A stretch of DNA of 64,000 nucleotides from assembly GCF_023634645.1 (NCBI RefSeq), contig NZ_JAMKMR010000001.1:248001-312000 (forward strand). Direction: 5' to 3'. Of this stretch, positions 10,144-20,300 are shown one piece after another (positions within the stretch are counted from its first letter, which is position 1; every line of letters starts with the position of its first letter). This stretch comes from Vibrio sinus. Its GTDB lineage: Bacteria > Pseudomonadota > Gammaproteobacteria > Enterobacterales > Vibrionaceae. The notes under the pieces were generated by a model. The model searched no databases. It saw only the letters and a program-made list of their open reading frames with translations, and had not been told where the DNA came from. Position numbers and translations under genes: made by a program.

Positions 10144-10200
10144 ATGGGTATCAGGGTTTTTCATTGTTCTACACGCTCTGGATATACTATGCCTCAATCG

Positions 10201-11652
10201 TCACACGGTAAAGCCTTTGAGGCGTGTGTACAATTCGCTAAACTTCTCTCGCCTGAGCGTATAATACGGATGTTTATCTTGATTTGGCTGATAGGTTTGC
10301 ACCAATGACGTGGGCGGACAAATCACAGCAATATCAACGTCTGGTTTTACCCCTGCATGCGCCAATCTTGCCGCTCCTAGCGCTGGTCCAACATCCCCCC
10401 CAGCTCGGTAAGATACAGGCAAACCAAATATATCAGCCAGCATCTGACGCCAGAAAACAGAGCGTGCTCCACCACCGATTAAAGAGATATCGTTCGGACG
10501 GCCACTTGCGCTGTGCAACACATCCATTCCGTCAGCCAAGGCAAATCCCACCCCTTCTAAGATGGCCAACGCCATTTGTCCTCGCGTGGTCTCCGGTGTC
10601 AGTCCAAAAAATACACCTTTTGCTTCAGGGTCATTGTGTGGCGTTCTTTCCCCAGTTAAATAGGGTAGAAACAATAAAGAGCCAGCGGTCTCACATTGCT
10701 CTGCTTCTTCAATCATGTCTTTAACATCGAGAAACTGAGCCGTTTTAGTAAACCATGAAAGGCAAGACGCCGCACTTAGCATGACACTCATAGTGTGCCA
10801 TTTGTCAGGAATCGCATGACAAAATGAATGCAGTGCGTTTTCAGGATCGGAGGTAAAGGAATCTGACACAGAAAAATACACGCCTGATGTTCCCAAAGAC
10901 AGCATGGCTTGCCCTTGCTCGATAATCCCCACACCAATGGCACCCGCAGCATTATCGCCAGCTCCTGCAACTATAGGAACACAGGGCATCCCCCACTCAG
11001 ACGCCACATCGTTATTCAACACACCTGTTACCTCAGTGCCTTCGTAAAGTGTCGGCATCTGATCTATGGTTAGCCCTGTTGCAGATAGCATCTCTTCACT
11101 CCAACACCGAGTCGCAACATTCAACCAACTGGTTCCAGCTGCATCCGAGACATCAGTGGCAAAGTCACCCGACATACGAAAGCGTAAATAATCCTTAGGT
11201 AATAAAACCTTATCAATTCGAGCAAAATTGCCTGGTTCATATCGCTTTATCCAAAGCACCTTAGGGGCAGTAAATCCCGGCATGACCATGTTACCTGTTA
11301 TCTCACGGCAACCCGGCACCATTTCCTCCAGCTCAAGACACTCCTGAGCACTACGACCGTCATTCCAAAGAATACATGGGCGTATCACTTCACCGTCAGC
11401 ATCGATCAATGTCGCTCCATGCATCTGACCTGATAAGCCTATTGCAACGACATTGGACAAATCTACCTGTTCTTTTAAGCTAAGCATTGCCTTATTCAGG
11501 GCACTCCACCAATGTTGTGGATTTTGCTCTGACCATAACTCTTTAGGGCGGGAAACCCTCAAAGGTTCTGTTTGTGACGCTACAATCACTCCTCTACCAT
11601 CCAAAACAATGGCCTTTAATCCAGACGTGCCTAGATCGATTCCAATATACAT
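10201..11652 (-). CDS. xylB: Xylulokinase
   Basis: Phosphorylates D-xylulose to xylulose-5-phosphate, feeding the pentose phosphate pathway. The 483-residue FGGY-family kinase shows the N-terminal phosphate-binding motif MYIGIDLGTSGLKAIVLDG, then GLSGQMHGATL and ILWNDGRS, and the C-terminal signatures LPYLTGERTPHNDP and SLIGGGARSVFWRQMLADI. E. coli XylB has 484 residues. The ATG at 11652 has GAGAAGTG upstream. A GTG 39 bases earlier is possible but would add an extension unlike the family. It is first in the locus, followed by xylR after about 57 bases. Confidence 0.95.
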   Translation of the reverse strand: MYIGIDLGTSGLKAIVLDGRGVIVASQTEPLRVSRPKELWSEQNPQHWWSALNKAMLSLKEQVDLSNVVAIGLSGQMHGATLIDADGEVIRPCILWNDGRSAQECLELEEMVPGCREITGNMVMPGFTAPKVLWIKRYEPGNFARIDKVLLPKDYLRFRMSGDFATDVSDAAGTSWLNVATRCWSEEMLSATGLTIDQMPTLYEGTEVTGVLNNDVASEWGMPCVPIVAGAGDNAAGAIGVGIIEQGQAMLSLGTSGVYFSVSDSFTSDPENALHSFCHAIPDKWHTMSVMLSAASCLSWFTKTAQFLDVKDMIEEAEQCETAGSLLFLPYLTGERTPHNDPEAKGVFFGLTPETTRGQMALAILEGVGFALADGMDVLHSASGRPNDISLIGGGARSVFWRQMLADIFGLPVSYRAGGDVGPALGAARLAHAGVKPDVDIAVICPPTSLVQTYQPNQDKHPYYTLRREKFSELYTRLKGFTV

Positions 11653-12175
11653 GTTCACTTCTCGCAAGTTTTTAGTAGACAGTAAATTCACAGGCCGATC
11701 TCGGCAATTGCGTAATGTGCCAATAAGTTAAACAGAACTGTTTTTTGTGCGCTGGATTACGTCATATGGGGTGAAGAAGTGCTGTCGCTTCGAGTGCTCA
11801 AGAACAGATTATGCACATAAATCAAATTTCTCCTAAGCCTGAGTTAAATGATATTGTTTTCCTGGACATGACAAATTCAAAGAGCTTTTTATTTACAACT
11901 ATAAATAATATTCAAAACGTATTGTTCTATTACCTAAAGGAAAGCAACAAAAATAGGACAACCTTAAATACTTTAACCGTACACCACCCTATTTTTAATC
12001 AGCTCGAATTTTCTATTGGGATAAATTATCTAAAACTAGGGTTTACTATTTCAAAAATGATGAATTTTAACTTTGAGTTCCGTCAGTTTACGATAAGAAT
12101 TTTGGGTAAACGTTCTGACTTGACTGTGTGAGTACACAGCACAAGGTTGTATTTTACTGGAGTGAGAAACATAAA
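11653..12175. other. AT-rich divergent spacer between xylB and the hydrolase gene
   Basis: This stretch must hold the xylB promoter (minus strand) and that of the hydrolase (plus strand). A plus-strand frame of 106 codons (11811-12131) has no ribosome-binding site and a very AT-driven composition, so I do not call it a gene. No clear operator or terminator was found. Confidence 0.4.
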
Positions 12176-13039
12176 ATGAGAGCCGGTTTTGTCGATGTAA
12201 CAGGTGGAAAAATATTTTGGCGCAGTGTAGGTGAGGGTTCAAAAACACCTATATTGGCGGTTCATGGAGGTCCAGGCGGGTCTCATGATATTCTCCTAGA
12301 GCCTTTATCAAACCTTGCTAAAGATAGGCAAGTGATATTTTACGATCAGCTAGGAGGGGGACGCTCAGACAGACCAAATGACAGATCATTATGGACCATT
12401 CCAAGATTTGTAGAGGAAATTGCCATTCTAAGAGAGGCTCTAGGGCTTGAAAAAGTAATATTGGAGGGAGGGTCTTGGGGTACGACAGTAGTTGCCGAGT
12501 ATCTGTTTACCAAACCAAGCGGTGTCGAGGCAGCAATTTTCTCAAGCCCTTGTTTAAACGCTAAAATGTGGAAAGAAGACGCTGACCGATTACGCTTAAA
12601 GTTACCAATCAATGTGCAAGAAACATTGATTAAACATGAAAGTGCTAAAACGACTCATAGTTCAGAGTACAAAGCGGCAATGTGGGAATACATTAAACGC
12701 TATGTATGCCTTATTGATCCTATTCCAGAGAAAATATTAGATGTATTTAACGATACGAATCATGATATCTATGAGTACATGTGGGGACCCAGTGAGTTTT
12801 ATCCTACAGGAACTCTCAAGAATTATGATGCTACATCTAGGTTACCTGATATAGATATTCCCACTTTATTTATCTGCGGTAGAGAAGATGAAGCGACTCC
12901 TGAGTCAACAACATATTTTTCTAGTCTAGTCCCAGATTCGAGAGTCGAGATAATTGAAGGGGCTTCTCATCTCGCTCTGATTGAAAAAAGCGAAGAATTT
13001 GTGAGCGCCATTGATTCCTTTTTGATCAAAAAGGGGTAG
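12176..13039 (+). CDS. Alpha/beta hydrolase, proline iminopeptidase-like
   Basis: A 287-residue alpha/beta hydrolase of the S33 type. The oxyanion motif is HGGPGGSHD (residues 30-38), YDQLGGGRSDRP follows, and the nucleophile S100 lies in GGSWGTT. The acid is likely in CGREDEATPES and the histidine in GASHLALIEKS. Proline iminopeptidases have the same motifs, but the substrate could be another peptide, amide or lactone. A GTG at 12128 would add 16 residues; the ATG at 12176 matches the family start and has GGAG 13 bases upstream, a rather long spacing. No signal peptide is present. The gene stands alone and its low GC content hints at acquisition. Confidence 0.78.
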   Translation: MRAGFVDVTGGKIFWRSVGEGSKTPILAVHGGPGGSHDILLEPLSNLAKDRQVIFYDQLGGGRSDRPNDRSLWTIPRFVEEIAILREALGLEKVILEGGSWGTTVVAEYLFTKPSGVEAAIFSSPCLNAKMWKEDADRLRLKLPINVQETLIKHESAKTTHSSEYKAAMWEYIKRYVCLIDPIPEKILDVFNDTNHDIYEYMWGPSEFYPTGTLKNYDATSRLPDIDIPTLFICGREDEATPESTTYFSSLVPDSRVEIIEGASHLALIEKSEEFVSAIDSFLIKKG

Positions 13040-13152
13040 CCGTTTACACAAGGTTTTGTTGAAAAGTGATGCTTAAGCTCACCTCGCACAGAGTTGCTCG
13101 ATATCTATTCAAAGCTGGATGCATCAATGCAGCTAGTCTTCATAGGCGAATT

Positions 13153-13701
13153 CTATGGCGCTCTTTTCACATGTGCAATGTCCAGTAGCTCATCACCTGA
13201 GCACTGAAAAGCCTGTCCAAAACCTTTTACAAATAGGCCTTGTTTAGGATGCAGTTGATATAAATTGAAATCACTCAACTGCTTTAAGTCATCGATAATG
13301 TCACCAAATCGCTGTGCCAGCTCATCGATTACCTGTTGCCACATCTCCGTGTCTCGCATTACTGAATTGGCCGAGGCTTCAAAGGTGAGCCTTTTACGAG
13401 CGTAGATTTGAGTGGACTTACTCTCATCTTCAATCATCATAAAAGAAATTGTGGGGTTGTTATCTATATTGCGAGCATGTCGAGCCAGAGTTGAAATAAG
13501 AATGAAATATCCGTATTGGTTATGAACAAATGGTGCGTAACTAATATTGGGTTGTTGCTGTTCGTTTACGGTTGCTAGTTGAAGAGATTCGCAGTGCTGG
13601 ATGAATTCTTGAATTTCTGACCTTACATGTTCTTGGAGACGCGTCTCCTTAGCTTGAGCCGGGTCTTGAGTTAGCTTATTCGTTAAGGGATTTGATGTCA
13701 T
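13153..13701 (-). CDS. HugZ/HutZ-family heme-utilisation protein (split-barrel fold)
   Basis: A 182-residue flavin-split-barrel protein similar to V. cholerae HutZ: LQLATVNEQQQPNISYAPFV, GYFILISTLARHARNI, MMIEDESKSTQIYARKRLTF, and the C-terminal GLFVKGFGQAFQCSGDEL. HutZ-type proteins bind and help degrade or store heme. The usual hutW and hutX partners are absent here, so it may be a second copy or a relative with another role. The frame is open further upstream, but that part crosses the deaD terminator, so I start at the ATG at 13701. Confidence 0.72.
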   Translation of the reverse strand: MTSNPLTNKLTQDPAQAKETRLQEHVRSEIQEFIQHCESLQLATVNEQQQPNISYAPFVHNQYGYFILISTLARHARNIDNNPTISFMMIEDESKSTQIYARKRLTFEASANSVMRDTEMWQQVIDELAQRFGDIIDDLKQLSDFNLYQLHPKQGLFVKGFGQAFQCSGDELLDIAHVKRAP

Positions 13702-13740
13702 ACCAGCGGTCCATTGTGGGCATACTCCTATTTTAGACAA

Positions 13741-13768
13741 TAAAAAACCCCGCTTTTTCAAACGGGGT
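13741..13768 (-). terminator. Rho-independent terminator after deaD
   Basis: On the minus strand ACCCCG and CGGGGT arms with a 10-base loop are followed by TTTTTT. It is about 30 bases downstream of the deaD stop codon and before the HutZ-like gene. Confidence 0.85.
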
Positions 13769-13798
13769 CAAATACTGTCTCAAATAATAACTATTTGA

Positions 13799-15667
13799 TT
13801 AGCTTTCGAAGCTGCGTGCGCGGCTGTGACCACGTTCACCGCGATGTGCACCACGGTTATCGCCACCACGGTTGCGATCAAAGCGACGCTCACGGTTACC
13901 ACGGTTTCCATCTCGGTTACCATCACGACCACCTCGGAAGTTGCCATCACGGCTTCCACGATGCCCACCATCACGTCGTCCATCTCTGCGGCCACGTGAC
14001 TCACGGAAATCATCGAAATCACACACTACCGCACCCACCTCTTTCTGACGAATGCGAAGCTTGCGTAATTTGCCTGATGCTTCAGAGTTCATAGACTTAG
14101 GCAACTGAACAAAAGTGTGTCCTTGTGCTAGTTTGATTGCACCAATAGACCCTTTGGTTAGGCCAAGTTCGTTGGCTAGAGCACCTACGATGTCTTTCAC
14201 TTGAACGCCTTGCTCACGACCAACTTGTAGTTGATACGTTTCCCAGTCAGCATTGTTACTGTAGCCACGACGACCACCGTCACGTCCGTTTTCACGACGC
14301 TCTTTACGACGTTGCTTGTCACGCTCAATAGCTTCGATCATCGGATCTTGACCGACATAGAATAACGGACGTTTACCTTGCTGGCGCTTTAATAGCATGG
14401 CAGCAAGAGTTTTGGTATCGAGCTCTAGAGAGTCTTGCAGCTTGTCGATAAGCTCAGCAAATTTCTCTAACGATTTGTGTTCTTTTTCGGCTTCAAGCTC
14501 AGCACCGAGTTTAACAAGGCGAGCTTCAGCAACTTTATCACGCAGTGGCAACTGAATTTCTTCCATAGAAGATTTGGTTACACGCTCGATAGTGCGAAGC
14601 ATACGGATTTGGTTAGTACGAACCAAAAGGATCGCCTTACCTTTACGTCCAGCACGGCCTGTACGACCAATACGGTGGATGTATGACTCAACATCAAATG
14701 GGATGTCGTAGTTAAATACGTGCGTAATACGCGGCACATCAAGACCACGAGCTACTACGTCAGTTGCAACCAAGATATCGATGACACCTTGTTTGATATG
14801 GTCAACCACACGCTCACGTAAAGACTGTGGAATATCGCCGTGTAACGCTGCCGCTTTAAAGCCGCGAGCAGACAACCAATCGGCTAAACGCTCTGTATCT
14901 TGACGAGTACGAACGAATACAATAGATGCGTCCGTTTCTTCAGTCTCTAGAAGACGAGCCATCGCTTCGTCTTTCTCAACACCTTTTACCACCCAGAACT
15001 GTTGTTCTACTTTGTCGACAGTGTGGTTCTTACCTGCGACATCAATGTGCTCAGGGTTACGTAAGAAACGCTCAACAATGTTTTTTAGCATTGGAGGCAT
15101 GGTCGCAGAGAAAAGCACACGTTGTGCAGACTCAGGCGCTTGTTCCATAATCCAAGTTACGTCGTCAACGAAGCCCATGTTTAACATTTCGTCAGCTTCG
15201 TCTAGAACAAACGTATGAACTTCATCTAGGTGTAGGCGGTCACGGTTGATCAAGTCTTGTACACGACCAGGTGTACCGACCACAATGTGAGCACCTGATT
15301 TTAGTGCACGCATCTGATCAACAATGGAAGCACCACCGTAAATCTCTAATACTTTTAGTCCACGTACATTCTGGCCCAAGTTTTTGATCTCGGCTGCGAC
15401 CTGAATCGCTAGCTCACGAGTTGGTGCAAGTACGATGGCTTGTGGTTTACGTTGCTCTAAGTTGAGCTTGTTTAGGAGTGGTAAAGAAAACGCGGCAGTT
15501 TTACCTGTACCAGTTTGCGCTTTACCAAGTGCGTCTTTACCTTCCAAAAGGTGTGGTATAGCAGCAGCTTGAATAGGAGTCGGGTTTTTGAAGCCCATTC
15601 CGTCTAGAGCTGAAAGAATAGAATCGTTTAAAGCGAGTTCGCTGAATTGTATTGCAGAATCTTGCAT
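13799..15667 (-). CDS. deaD: DEAD-box ATP-dependent RNA helicase, DeaD/CsdA type
   Basis: A 622-residue RNA helicase linked to ribosome assembly and mRNA decay in the cold. The motifs appear in order: Q motif near 26-33, Walker A AQTGTGKT (50-57), PTRELA, TPGR, DEAD (156-159), SAT (187-189), and HRIGRTGR (331-338). A DbpA-type RNA-binding domain follows at about 475-550. The tail, from about residue 560, is very rich in Arg, Gly and Asp (RGG-like repeats), which probably adds RNA contacts. A TTG 27 bases upstream is possible, but the ATG at 15667 fits the family start. The long upstream spacer fits a long cold-shock-type leader, though I saw no cold box. Confidence 0.93.
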   Translation of the reverse strand: MQDSAIQFSELALNDSILSALDGMGFKNPTPIQAAAIPHLLEGKDALGKAQTGTGKTAAFSLPLLNKLNLEQRKPQAIVLAPTRELAIQVAAEIKNLGQNVRGLKVLEIYGGASIVDQMRALKSGAHIVVGTPGRVQDLINRDRLHLDEVHTFVLDEADEMLNMGFVDDVTWIMEQAPESAQRVLFSATMPPMLKNIVERFLRNPEHIDVAGKNHTVDKVEQQFWVVKGVEKDEAMARLLETEETDASIVFVRTRQDTERLADWLSARGFKAAALHGDIPQSLRERVVDHIKQGVIDILVATDVVARGLDVPRITHVFNYDIPFDVESYIHRIGRTGRAGRKGKAILLVRTNQIRMLRTIERVTKSSMEEIQLPLRDKVAEARLVKLGAELEAEKEHKSLEKFAELIDKLQDSLELDTKTLAAMLLKRQQGKRPLFYVGQDPMIEAIERDKQRRKERRENGRDGGRRGYSNNADWETYQLQVGREQGVQVKDIVGALANELGLTKGSIGAIKLAQGHTFVQLPKSMNSEASGKLRKLRIRQKEVGAVVCDFDDFRESRGRRDGRRDGGHRGSRDGNFRGGRDGNRDGNRGNRERRFDRNRGGDNRGAHRGERGHSRARSFES

Positions 15668-16043
15668 TGGGTTCCCACTAATATCATTTAACAAAAGGTC
15701 CCACGTGCTCTACCAATTCCAATACCAATCCAGTTTAGAGCTGAATCCATCCAGATGCGGACAAGTGTTAAAACGCATCAAGCGACTAGGGACTTACTTA
15801 GGGAGGCGGATTATTCCCTAAATACACAAAAAAAGCCAGAAAAAATTGAAATTCATCACAAATATTACGAAGAATAGTTAAAATTGCCTATCCGTTGTAC
15901 ATTAACCACATCATTACTATGACTATTACGGTCTTCAACAAATCTAAGCGGCATTATTTCAATGATAAAAATAATGCTTTCTGTAGTAATCAATGGCGGC
16001 AATGTTTATAGTGTCGTCAATTAAATACAGTAGACTAGAAGCC
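15668..16043. other. Divergent promoter region of deaD and rnb
   Basis: A 376-base spacer between two divergent RNA-metabolism genes. Both promoters must lie here. The deaD side is long enough for an extended 5' leader, as seen for cold-shock helicases. I found no clear hairpin or consensus promoter by eye. Confidence 0.4.
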
Positions 16044-18038
16044 ATGTTCCAAGACAACCCCCTACTCGCTCAACTCAAGCAGCAAATTCAAGAAAATTTA
16101 CCCAAAAAAGAAGGCACGATAAAAGCCACGGACAAAGGCTTCGGATTTCTTGAAGTAGATAGTAAAACCAGCTTTTTTATCCCACCACCGTATATGAAAA
16201 AGTGTATGCACGGTGACAAGGTTATCGCCATTATTCGTACCGAGAAAGAAAAAGAAGTCGCTGAGCCAGAAGAATTAATAGAACAAAACCTGACTCGATT
16301 CATCGGTCGAGTGAAGATGTTTAAAGGCAAGTTAAACGTTGCTCCAGACCATCCCCAACTTAAAAAGCAGTCACTTAAAGCAAAGGTTAAGAAAGGATTA
16401 AATCCTGAGCATTTTGCCGAAGGTGATTGGGTAGTCGCCAACCTAATTCGTCACCCACTAAAAGGGGATAACTCTTTCTTCGTTGAAATCACGGAAAAAA
16501 TCACCGATGCAAATGACAAAATTGCACCTTGGTGGGTAACACTGGCGGAAAATGACCTGCCTAACAGTGAACCAGCAGGCATTGATAACTGGCAGTTAAA
16601 AGATGATGAGTCACTGACACGCGCCGACATGACGCATATTCCTTTCGTGACCATTGATGGCGAAAGCACCAAAGATATGGATGATGCATTGTATGCTGAG
16701 TCCACTGAGTCTGGTGATATCAAGCTTACAATCGCTATTGCAGATCCCACTGCCTACATCACGCCAGACGATAAGATGGATAATGTAGCCCGTGAACGCG
16801 GTTTTACCATTTATTTGCCAGGCCGAAACATCCCGATGCTACCAAGAGAGCTTGCCGATGAAATGTGCTCGTTGCTTGAGAATGAAGTACGCCCAGCGCT
16901 CTGCTGCTCAGTCACTGTACATCATGATGGTACGATTGGTGAAGACATTGAGTTCTTCGCAGCGAATATCAAATCGCACGCTCGTCTCGTTTACGATCAC
17001 GTTTCGGATTGGTTAGAAACAGGTTCATCGAATGAATGGCAGCCGAACGAACAAATCGCTGCGGTCGTAAAAAATCTACACAGACTCTCTCAAGTTCGCG
17101 CTAACTGGCGTGAAACCAATGCGGTTGTGTTCCCAGACAGACCAGACTATCGATTTGAGCTAAGCGAAGACAACGATGTTATCGCCATTCATGCAGATTT
17201 ACGTCGCACAGCAAACCGCTTGGTTGAAGAAGCAATGATCACGGCTAATATTTGTGCTGGCATCGCGCTTAACAAGGCGTTTGAGTCTGGTGTGTTCAGC
17301 TCACATGCTGGCTTCAAACCTGAAAAACTTAAAGATGTCATCGAACTTGTCAATCCAAACGGCGAATTGCCGTTTACTGAAGAAAGTATCGCCACTTTAG
17401 AAGGGTTTGCAGCACTACGCCGTTGGTTAAGCCAACAAGATACCAGCTATTTGGACAATCGTATTCGCAAGCATCAAACCTACAGCGAGATGAGTGCTAA
17501 GCCGCTACCGCACTACGCAATGGGTCTAGAGCTCTACGCGACTTGGACATCACCTATTCGTAAATATGGTGACATGGTGAACCATCGCATGCTTAAGTCC
17601 ATGATTTTGGGCAAAGCGCCGCTTCAAAAGCCAGATGAAAAACTTGGTGAAGAGCTAGCTATCCATAAAAAGCATCACAAAATCGCAGAGCGTAGTGTCT
17701 CAGATTGGCTTTATGCGCGTACGCTTGCTGAAGAGCCGAAAAAAGGCACTAAATTCACTGGTGAAATCTTTGATATTAACCGAGCGGGGATGCGCATCCG
17801 TTTACTAGAGAATGGTGCTTCCGCTTTTGTCCCTGGCTCTCTCATCTTGGATAACAAAGCGCGCATTAGCATGAATGCTGAAGAGGGAACCATTAGCATC
17901 GATAACGATGTCAATTACAAGCTAGGTGATACGCTAGAAGTCGTATTGGCTGATGTTAACATAGAAAACCGCAGTCTAGTGGCAAAGCCAACGTACGTCT
18001 TTGCAGAAACGAATACTGAAACACCGTCTGATTCATAG
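16044..18038 (+). CDS. rnb: Exoribonuclease II
   Basis: A processive 3'-5' hydrolytic exoribonuclease that degrades single-stranded RNA. The 664-residue protein starts [15 protein letters not shown] like E. coli RNase II (644). It contains cold-shock-like domains at the N-terminus, the RNB catalytic domain and a C-terminal S1 domain ([20 protein letters not shown]). Active-site aspartates are D205, D211, D213 and D214 in [15 protein letters not shown]. The RNB signature [20 protein letters not shown] is present. The frame is open 17 codons further upstream, but conservation fixes the start at 16044. It is divergent from deaD, so two RNA-decay genes share an upstream region. Confidence 0.95.
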   Translation: MFQDNPLLAQLKQQIQENLPKKEGTIKATDKGFGFLEVDSKTSFFIPPPYMKKCMHGDKVIAIIRTEKEKEVAEPEELIEQNLTRFIGRVKMFKGKLNVAPDHPQLKKQSLKAKVKKGLNPEHFAEGDWVVANLIRHPLKGDNSFFVEITEKITDANDKIAPWWVTLAENDLPNSEPAGIDNWQLKDDESLTRADMTHIPFVTIDGESTKDMDDALYAESTESGDIKLTIAIADPTAYITPDDKMDNVARERGFTIYLPGRNIPMLPRELADEMCSLLENEVRPALCCSVTVHHDGTIGEDIEFFAANIKSHARLVYDHVSDWLETGSSNEWQPNEQIAAVVKNLHRLSQVRANWRETNAVVFPDRPDYRFELSEDNDVIAIHADLRRTANRLVEEAMITANICAGIALNKAFESGVFSSHAGFKPEKLKDVIELVNPNGELPFTEESIATLEGFAALRRWLSQQDTSYLDNRIRKHQTYSEMSAKPLPHYAMGLELYATWTSPIRKYGDMVNHRMLKSMILGKAPLQKPDEKLGEELAIHKKHHKIAERSVSDWLYARTLAEEPKKGTKFTGEIFDINRAGMRIRLLENGASAFVPGSLILDNKARISMNAEEGTISIDNDVNYKLGDTLEVVLADVNIENRSLVAKPTYVFAETNTETPSDS

Positions 18039-18064
18039 TGGTGTAAACTCACCGCAGCAAACTT

Positions 18065-18100
18065 CTCGCACCTCAGTCATAGAAATGCAGTAGGTGCGAG
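18065..18100 (+). terminator. Hairpin after rnb
   Basis: CTCGCACCT and AGGTGCGAG form a perfect 9-base-pair stem with an 18-base loop, 26 bases after the rnb stop. There is no strong T run, so it may act as an mRNA 3'-end stabiliser or a weak terminator between rnb and the convergent DUF3024 gene. Confidence 0.5.
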
Positions 18101-18138
18101 TACGTTCGCAAAGAAAGAGCGGTGTTGCGCGTCATTGA

Positions 18139-18492
18139 TTACCAGAAAGACGCATAAGGGTCTTTTTCAATTTCGCGCATGATCTCAGTAAGATCTTTGC
18201 TCTGTGATAGGTGGGGGTAAGGGAGCCAATGATCGCCTGCATCATCTTCTCTAGGCACTGATAACAACCAACAGCCACGAGTGTCATTCCACTGGACACG
18301 AGCAACTGCGCTCATGTAGTCACAATGAGCAGAATCGAGTAAATAGTGCTGCTTTACGAATTCGACGCCATTATCAATCGTTTCAAAGTTAGATCGCCCG
18401 CCTAATTCTACAGGTACACCTTTATTTCTTTTCGAGCAAACCACCAACGCCCGGCTTTCCACCTGACGTTGTAGTATACTGACCAAACTCAT
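18139..18492 (-). CDS. DUF3024-type hypothetical protein
   Basis: A 117-residue cytoplasmic protein. The C-terminal half has the pattern VARVQWNDTRGCWLLSVPRE followed by HWLPYPHL, which resembles the small DUF3024 family of marine gamma-proteobacteria. No membrane segment or signal peptide is visible and no enzymatic motif was recognised. It is convergent with rnb. The function is unknown. Confidence 0.6.
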   Translation of the reverse strand: MSLVSILQRQVESRALVVCSKRNKGVPVELGGRSNFETIDNGVEFVKQHYLLDSAHCDYMSAVARVQWNDTRGCWLLSVPREDDAGDHWLPYPHLSQSKDLTEIMREIEKDPYASFW

Positions 18493-18729
18493 AGGTAAGC
18501 CTCAATACCCACTAGCCCCTTAATACAGTATGTATTAAAAATCAAATTTGCTGTAGTAAAATTCACAAATTTGTCATTAATCTGGCATAGTAATTATAAA
18601 ACTTACTTTTCAAGTTCGAAATTGGCGTAACAGAACGTGAGTTACTGTGTGTATGAATTGATGTCAATTACGAAGGGTTGGCCTTCGTAATCGAGAATGA
18701 GGGCATGCTAGCTTAAGTAGAGGAAGTGT

Positions 18730-19407
18730 TTAAAAACGGAGTTGAATAACTGACACTGCGATACAAGCGGGTCGTCTTACGCCTTCAATTTCAACTCGAA
18801 TTTCTCTTTCGACTTCTAGGCCTTTCTTAATCGGCGTCACTTTTGTCAACGTACTTTTTGCTCGAACCTTGCTGCCAGACTTGAGAGGATAAGGGAAACG
18901 CACTTGGTTCAAACCGATATTGACGACCAATTTTGCCGTCGGAAAAAGTGGCTTATCTGGGTCTACGCTGTCGGTCAATTTAGGCAATAGAGCAAGGGTC
19001 AAAAAACCATGTGCAACTGTTGTTTTAAATGGAGACTCTGATTGAGCTCGTTCTGGGTCCGTATGAATCCACTGCATGTCTTCAGTCACTTGACCAAATT
19101 GGTTGATACGCTCTTGATCCACCAATATCCAATCGCCTGTATGAATTACCTCGCCTATTTTACCACTCAGTTCATCGTGTAGCAGCTGTGCTTCCGTCGT
19201 CAAACGGATAGGCTCTTGAATCGGTCCATCTTCATTAATTGCAGGTTGCTGAAAGTCTCTCACCCAGGAGAAAAACTGCCTACTATGAGTCCTATTTAAA
19301 AATTCTCCCCAGTATCCACGTAGCATGGGAGACATTTTCTGAACAAGTTCAGTGTGGTGTTTAGAGATAGATTCACCATGATGCTTTAATAGATTCGCGA
19401 CTTTCAT
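18730..19407 (-). CDS. MaoC-family (R)-specific enoyl-CoA hydratase-like protein
   Basis: The 225-residue protein has an N-terminal helical part of about 75 residues and a C-terminal hot-dog MaoC domain. The catalytic pair is D110 and H115 in EDMQWIHTDPERA, followed by TVAHGFLTLALLP as in PhaJ-type hydratases. These enzymes hydrate trans-2-enoyl-CoA to (R)-3-hydroxyacyl-CoA, linking fatty-acid oxidation to polyhydroxyalkanoate or other acyl pools. No phaC or other lipid gene is adjacent in this window. The N-terminal extension is longer than in PhaJ. Confidence 0.85.
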   Translation of the reverse strand: MKVANLLKHHGESISKHHTELVQKMSPMLRGYWGEFLNRTHSRQFFSWVRDFQQPAINEDGPIQEPIRLTTEAQLLHDELSGKIGEVIHTGDWILVDQERINQFGQVTEDMQWIHTDPERAQSESPFKTTVAHGFLTLALLPKLTDSVDPDKPLFPTAKLVVNIGLNQVRFPYPLKSGSKVRAKSTLTKVTPIKKGLEVEREIRVEIEGVRRPACIAVSVIQLRF

Positions 19408-19753
19408 AGAAACCCTCAGAAATTAACCAAACAGTTGGCAACGCACTAATTTTGAAGCAGTTCACAGATATTAGCAACAACTTTCGAGCGTACACTCGTT
19501 AACTATTTGATGATATTTTTATACAATTCAATTAGTTATAAATAAAACATCATTTTATTAACGCGCCCAAGTTAGAGTTCTTACTCTAACCATAAAAATT
19601 AAACATGGTTGCTGTACGCCACTAACTTAACCAAAAATGACAAGTCTCACGTGTCAAAACATAATAAAAGTTAACTTTCAATTTTGGTGCCAATACAGAT
19701 ACACAGTTATCGTCAGGCTTTCTCTGCTCTTTAGCCCCGCACCGGACAAACAG
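19408..19753. other. Intergenic stretch without a gene
   Basis: This 346-base AT-rich spacer separates the MaoC gene from the small exported protein. I see a run with alternating GAGT/TAGAG motifs near 19570 but no convincing hairpin, promoter or coding frame. Confidence 0.35.
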
Positions 19754-20089
19754 TTAACTCAATGGTTGTTGAGCTTTTCTTCCACCCGGGCGATATTTGT
19801 CCATAACCTTGTCCAACGAATCGTTCGTTATTGAAGGGTTAGCCTGCTTAAGGCAACTTAATAGTACTTTTTTGTTTTCGAGAACTCGCGCGGAAGACTC
19901 AGGGCGATGCCCTCCTGGCGTAGGGTTAACATGGCGAAAGCAATCAACAAATTGCTGCTCAGTGACCCCCAAATCGTGGCTAATCTGTTTAACCGGCCGC
20001 TTAGGATCATTTTTCAAGATAGGTGCATCAGCTAATGCATAGGTAGATAAAAGGCTACAGACAAGAAGACTTAAGACTTTAAATTTCAT
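19754..20089 (-). CDS. Small exported protein of unknown function
   Basis: A 111-residue product with a Sec signal peptide (KFKVLSLLVCSLLSTYALA, cleavage after ALA). The mature part is about 90 residues with two cysteines (FVDCFRHVNP and LLSCLKQANP) that could form a disulfide, and the pattern VTEQQFVDCF...NDSLDKVMDKYRPGG. The two halves each carry C-x(4-5)-NP, which suggests an internal repeat or helical hairpin. I recall similar small periplasmic proteins in other marine gamma-proteobacteria but no function. Confidence 0.65.
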   Translation of the reverse strand: MKFKVLSLLVCSLLSTYALADAPILKNDPKRPVKQISHDLGVTEQQFVDCFRHVNPTPGGHRPESSARVLENKKVLLSCLKQANPSITNDSLDKVMDKYRPGGRKAQQPLS

Positions 20090-20300
20090 TCACTCACCCT
20101 TATGTACAAGATTGACAATGAACAAATTGTCGTAAATATTTTCCGCTCAAATGACAGCTATCGTTTGAGGACATAATACTAATTTACCTGTTGATAGCTC
20201 TTTTGCTAATAAAACCATGGTGTTGTATAGCTGAACTTACAACTGGATCACATTCAGAAAATCAAAGCATAGCAACAGGTACAGAAATTTTGGACAACTT

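Noticed and set aside
11811..12131. 106-codon plus-strand frame before the hydrolase
   Set aside because: No ribosome-binding site, AT-driven composition and no recognisable domain; treated as spacer.
13780..14094. Long open frames rich in His/Gly (plus strand) and Val/Met (minus strand) opposite or out of frame with the end of deaD
   Set aside because: They are produced by the repetitive Arg/Gly codons of the DeaD tail and have no ribosome-binding site or family resemblance.
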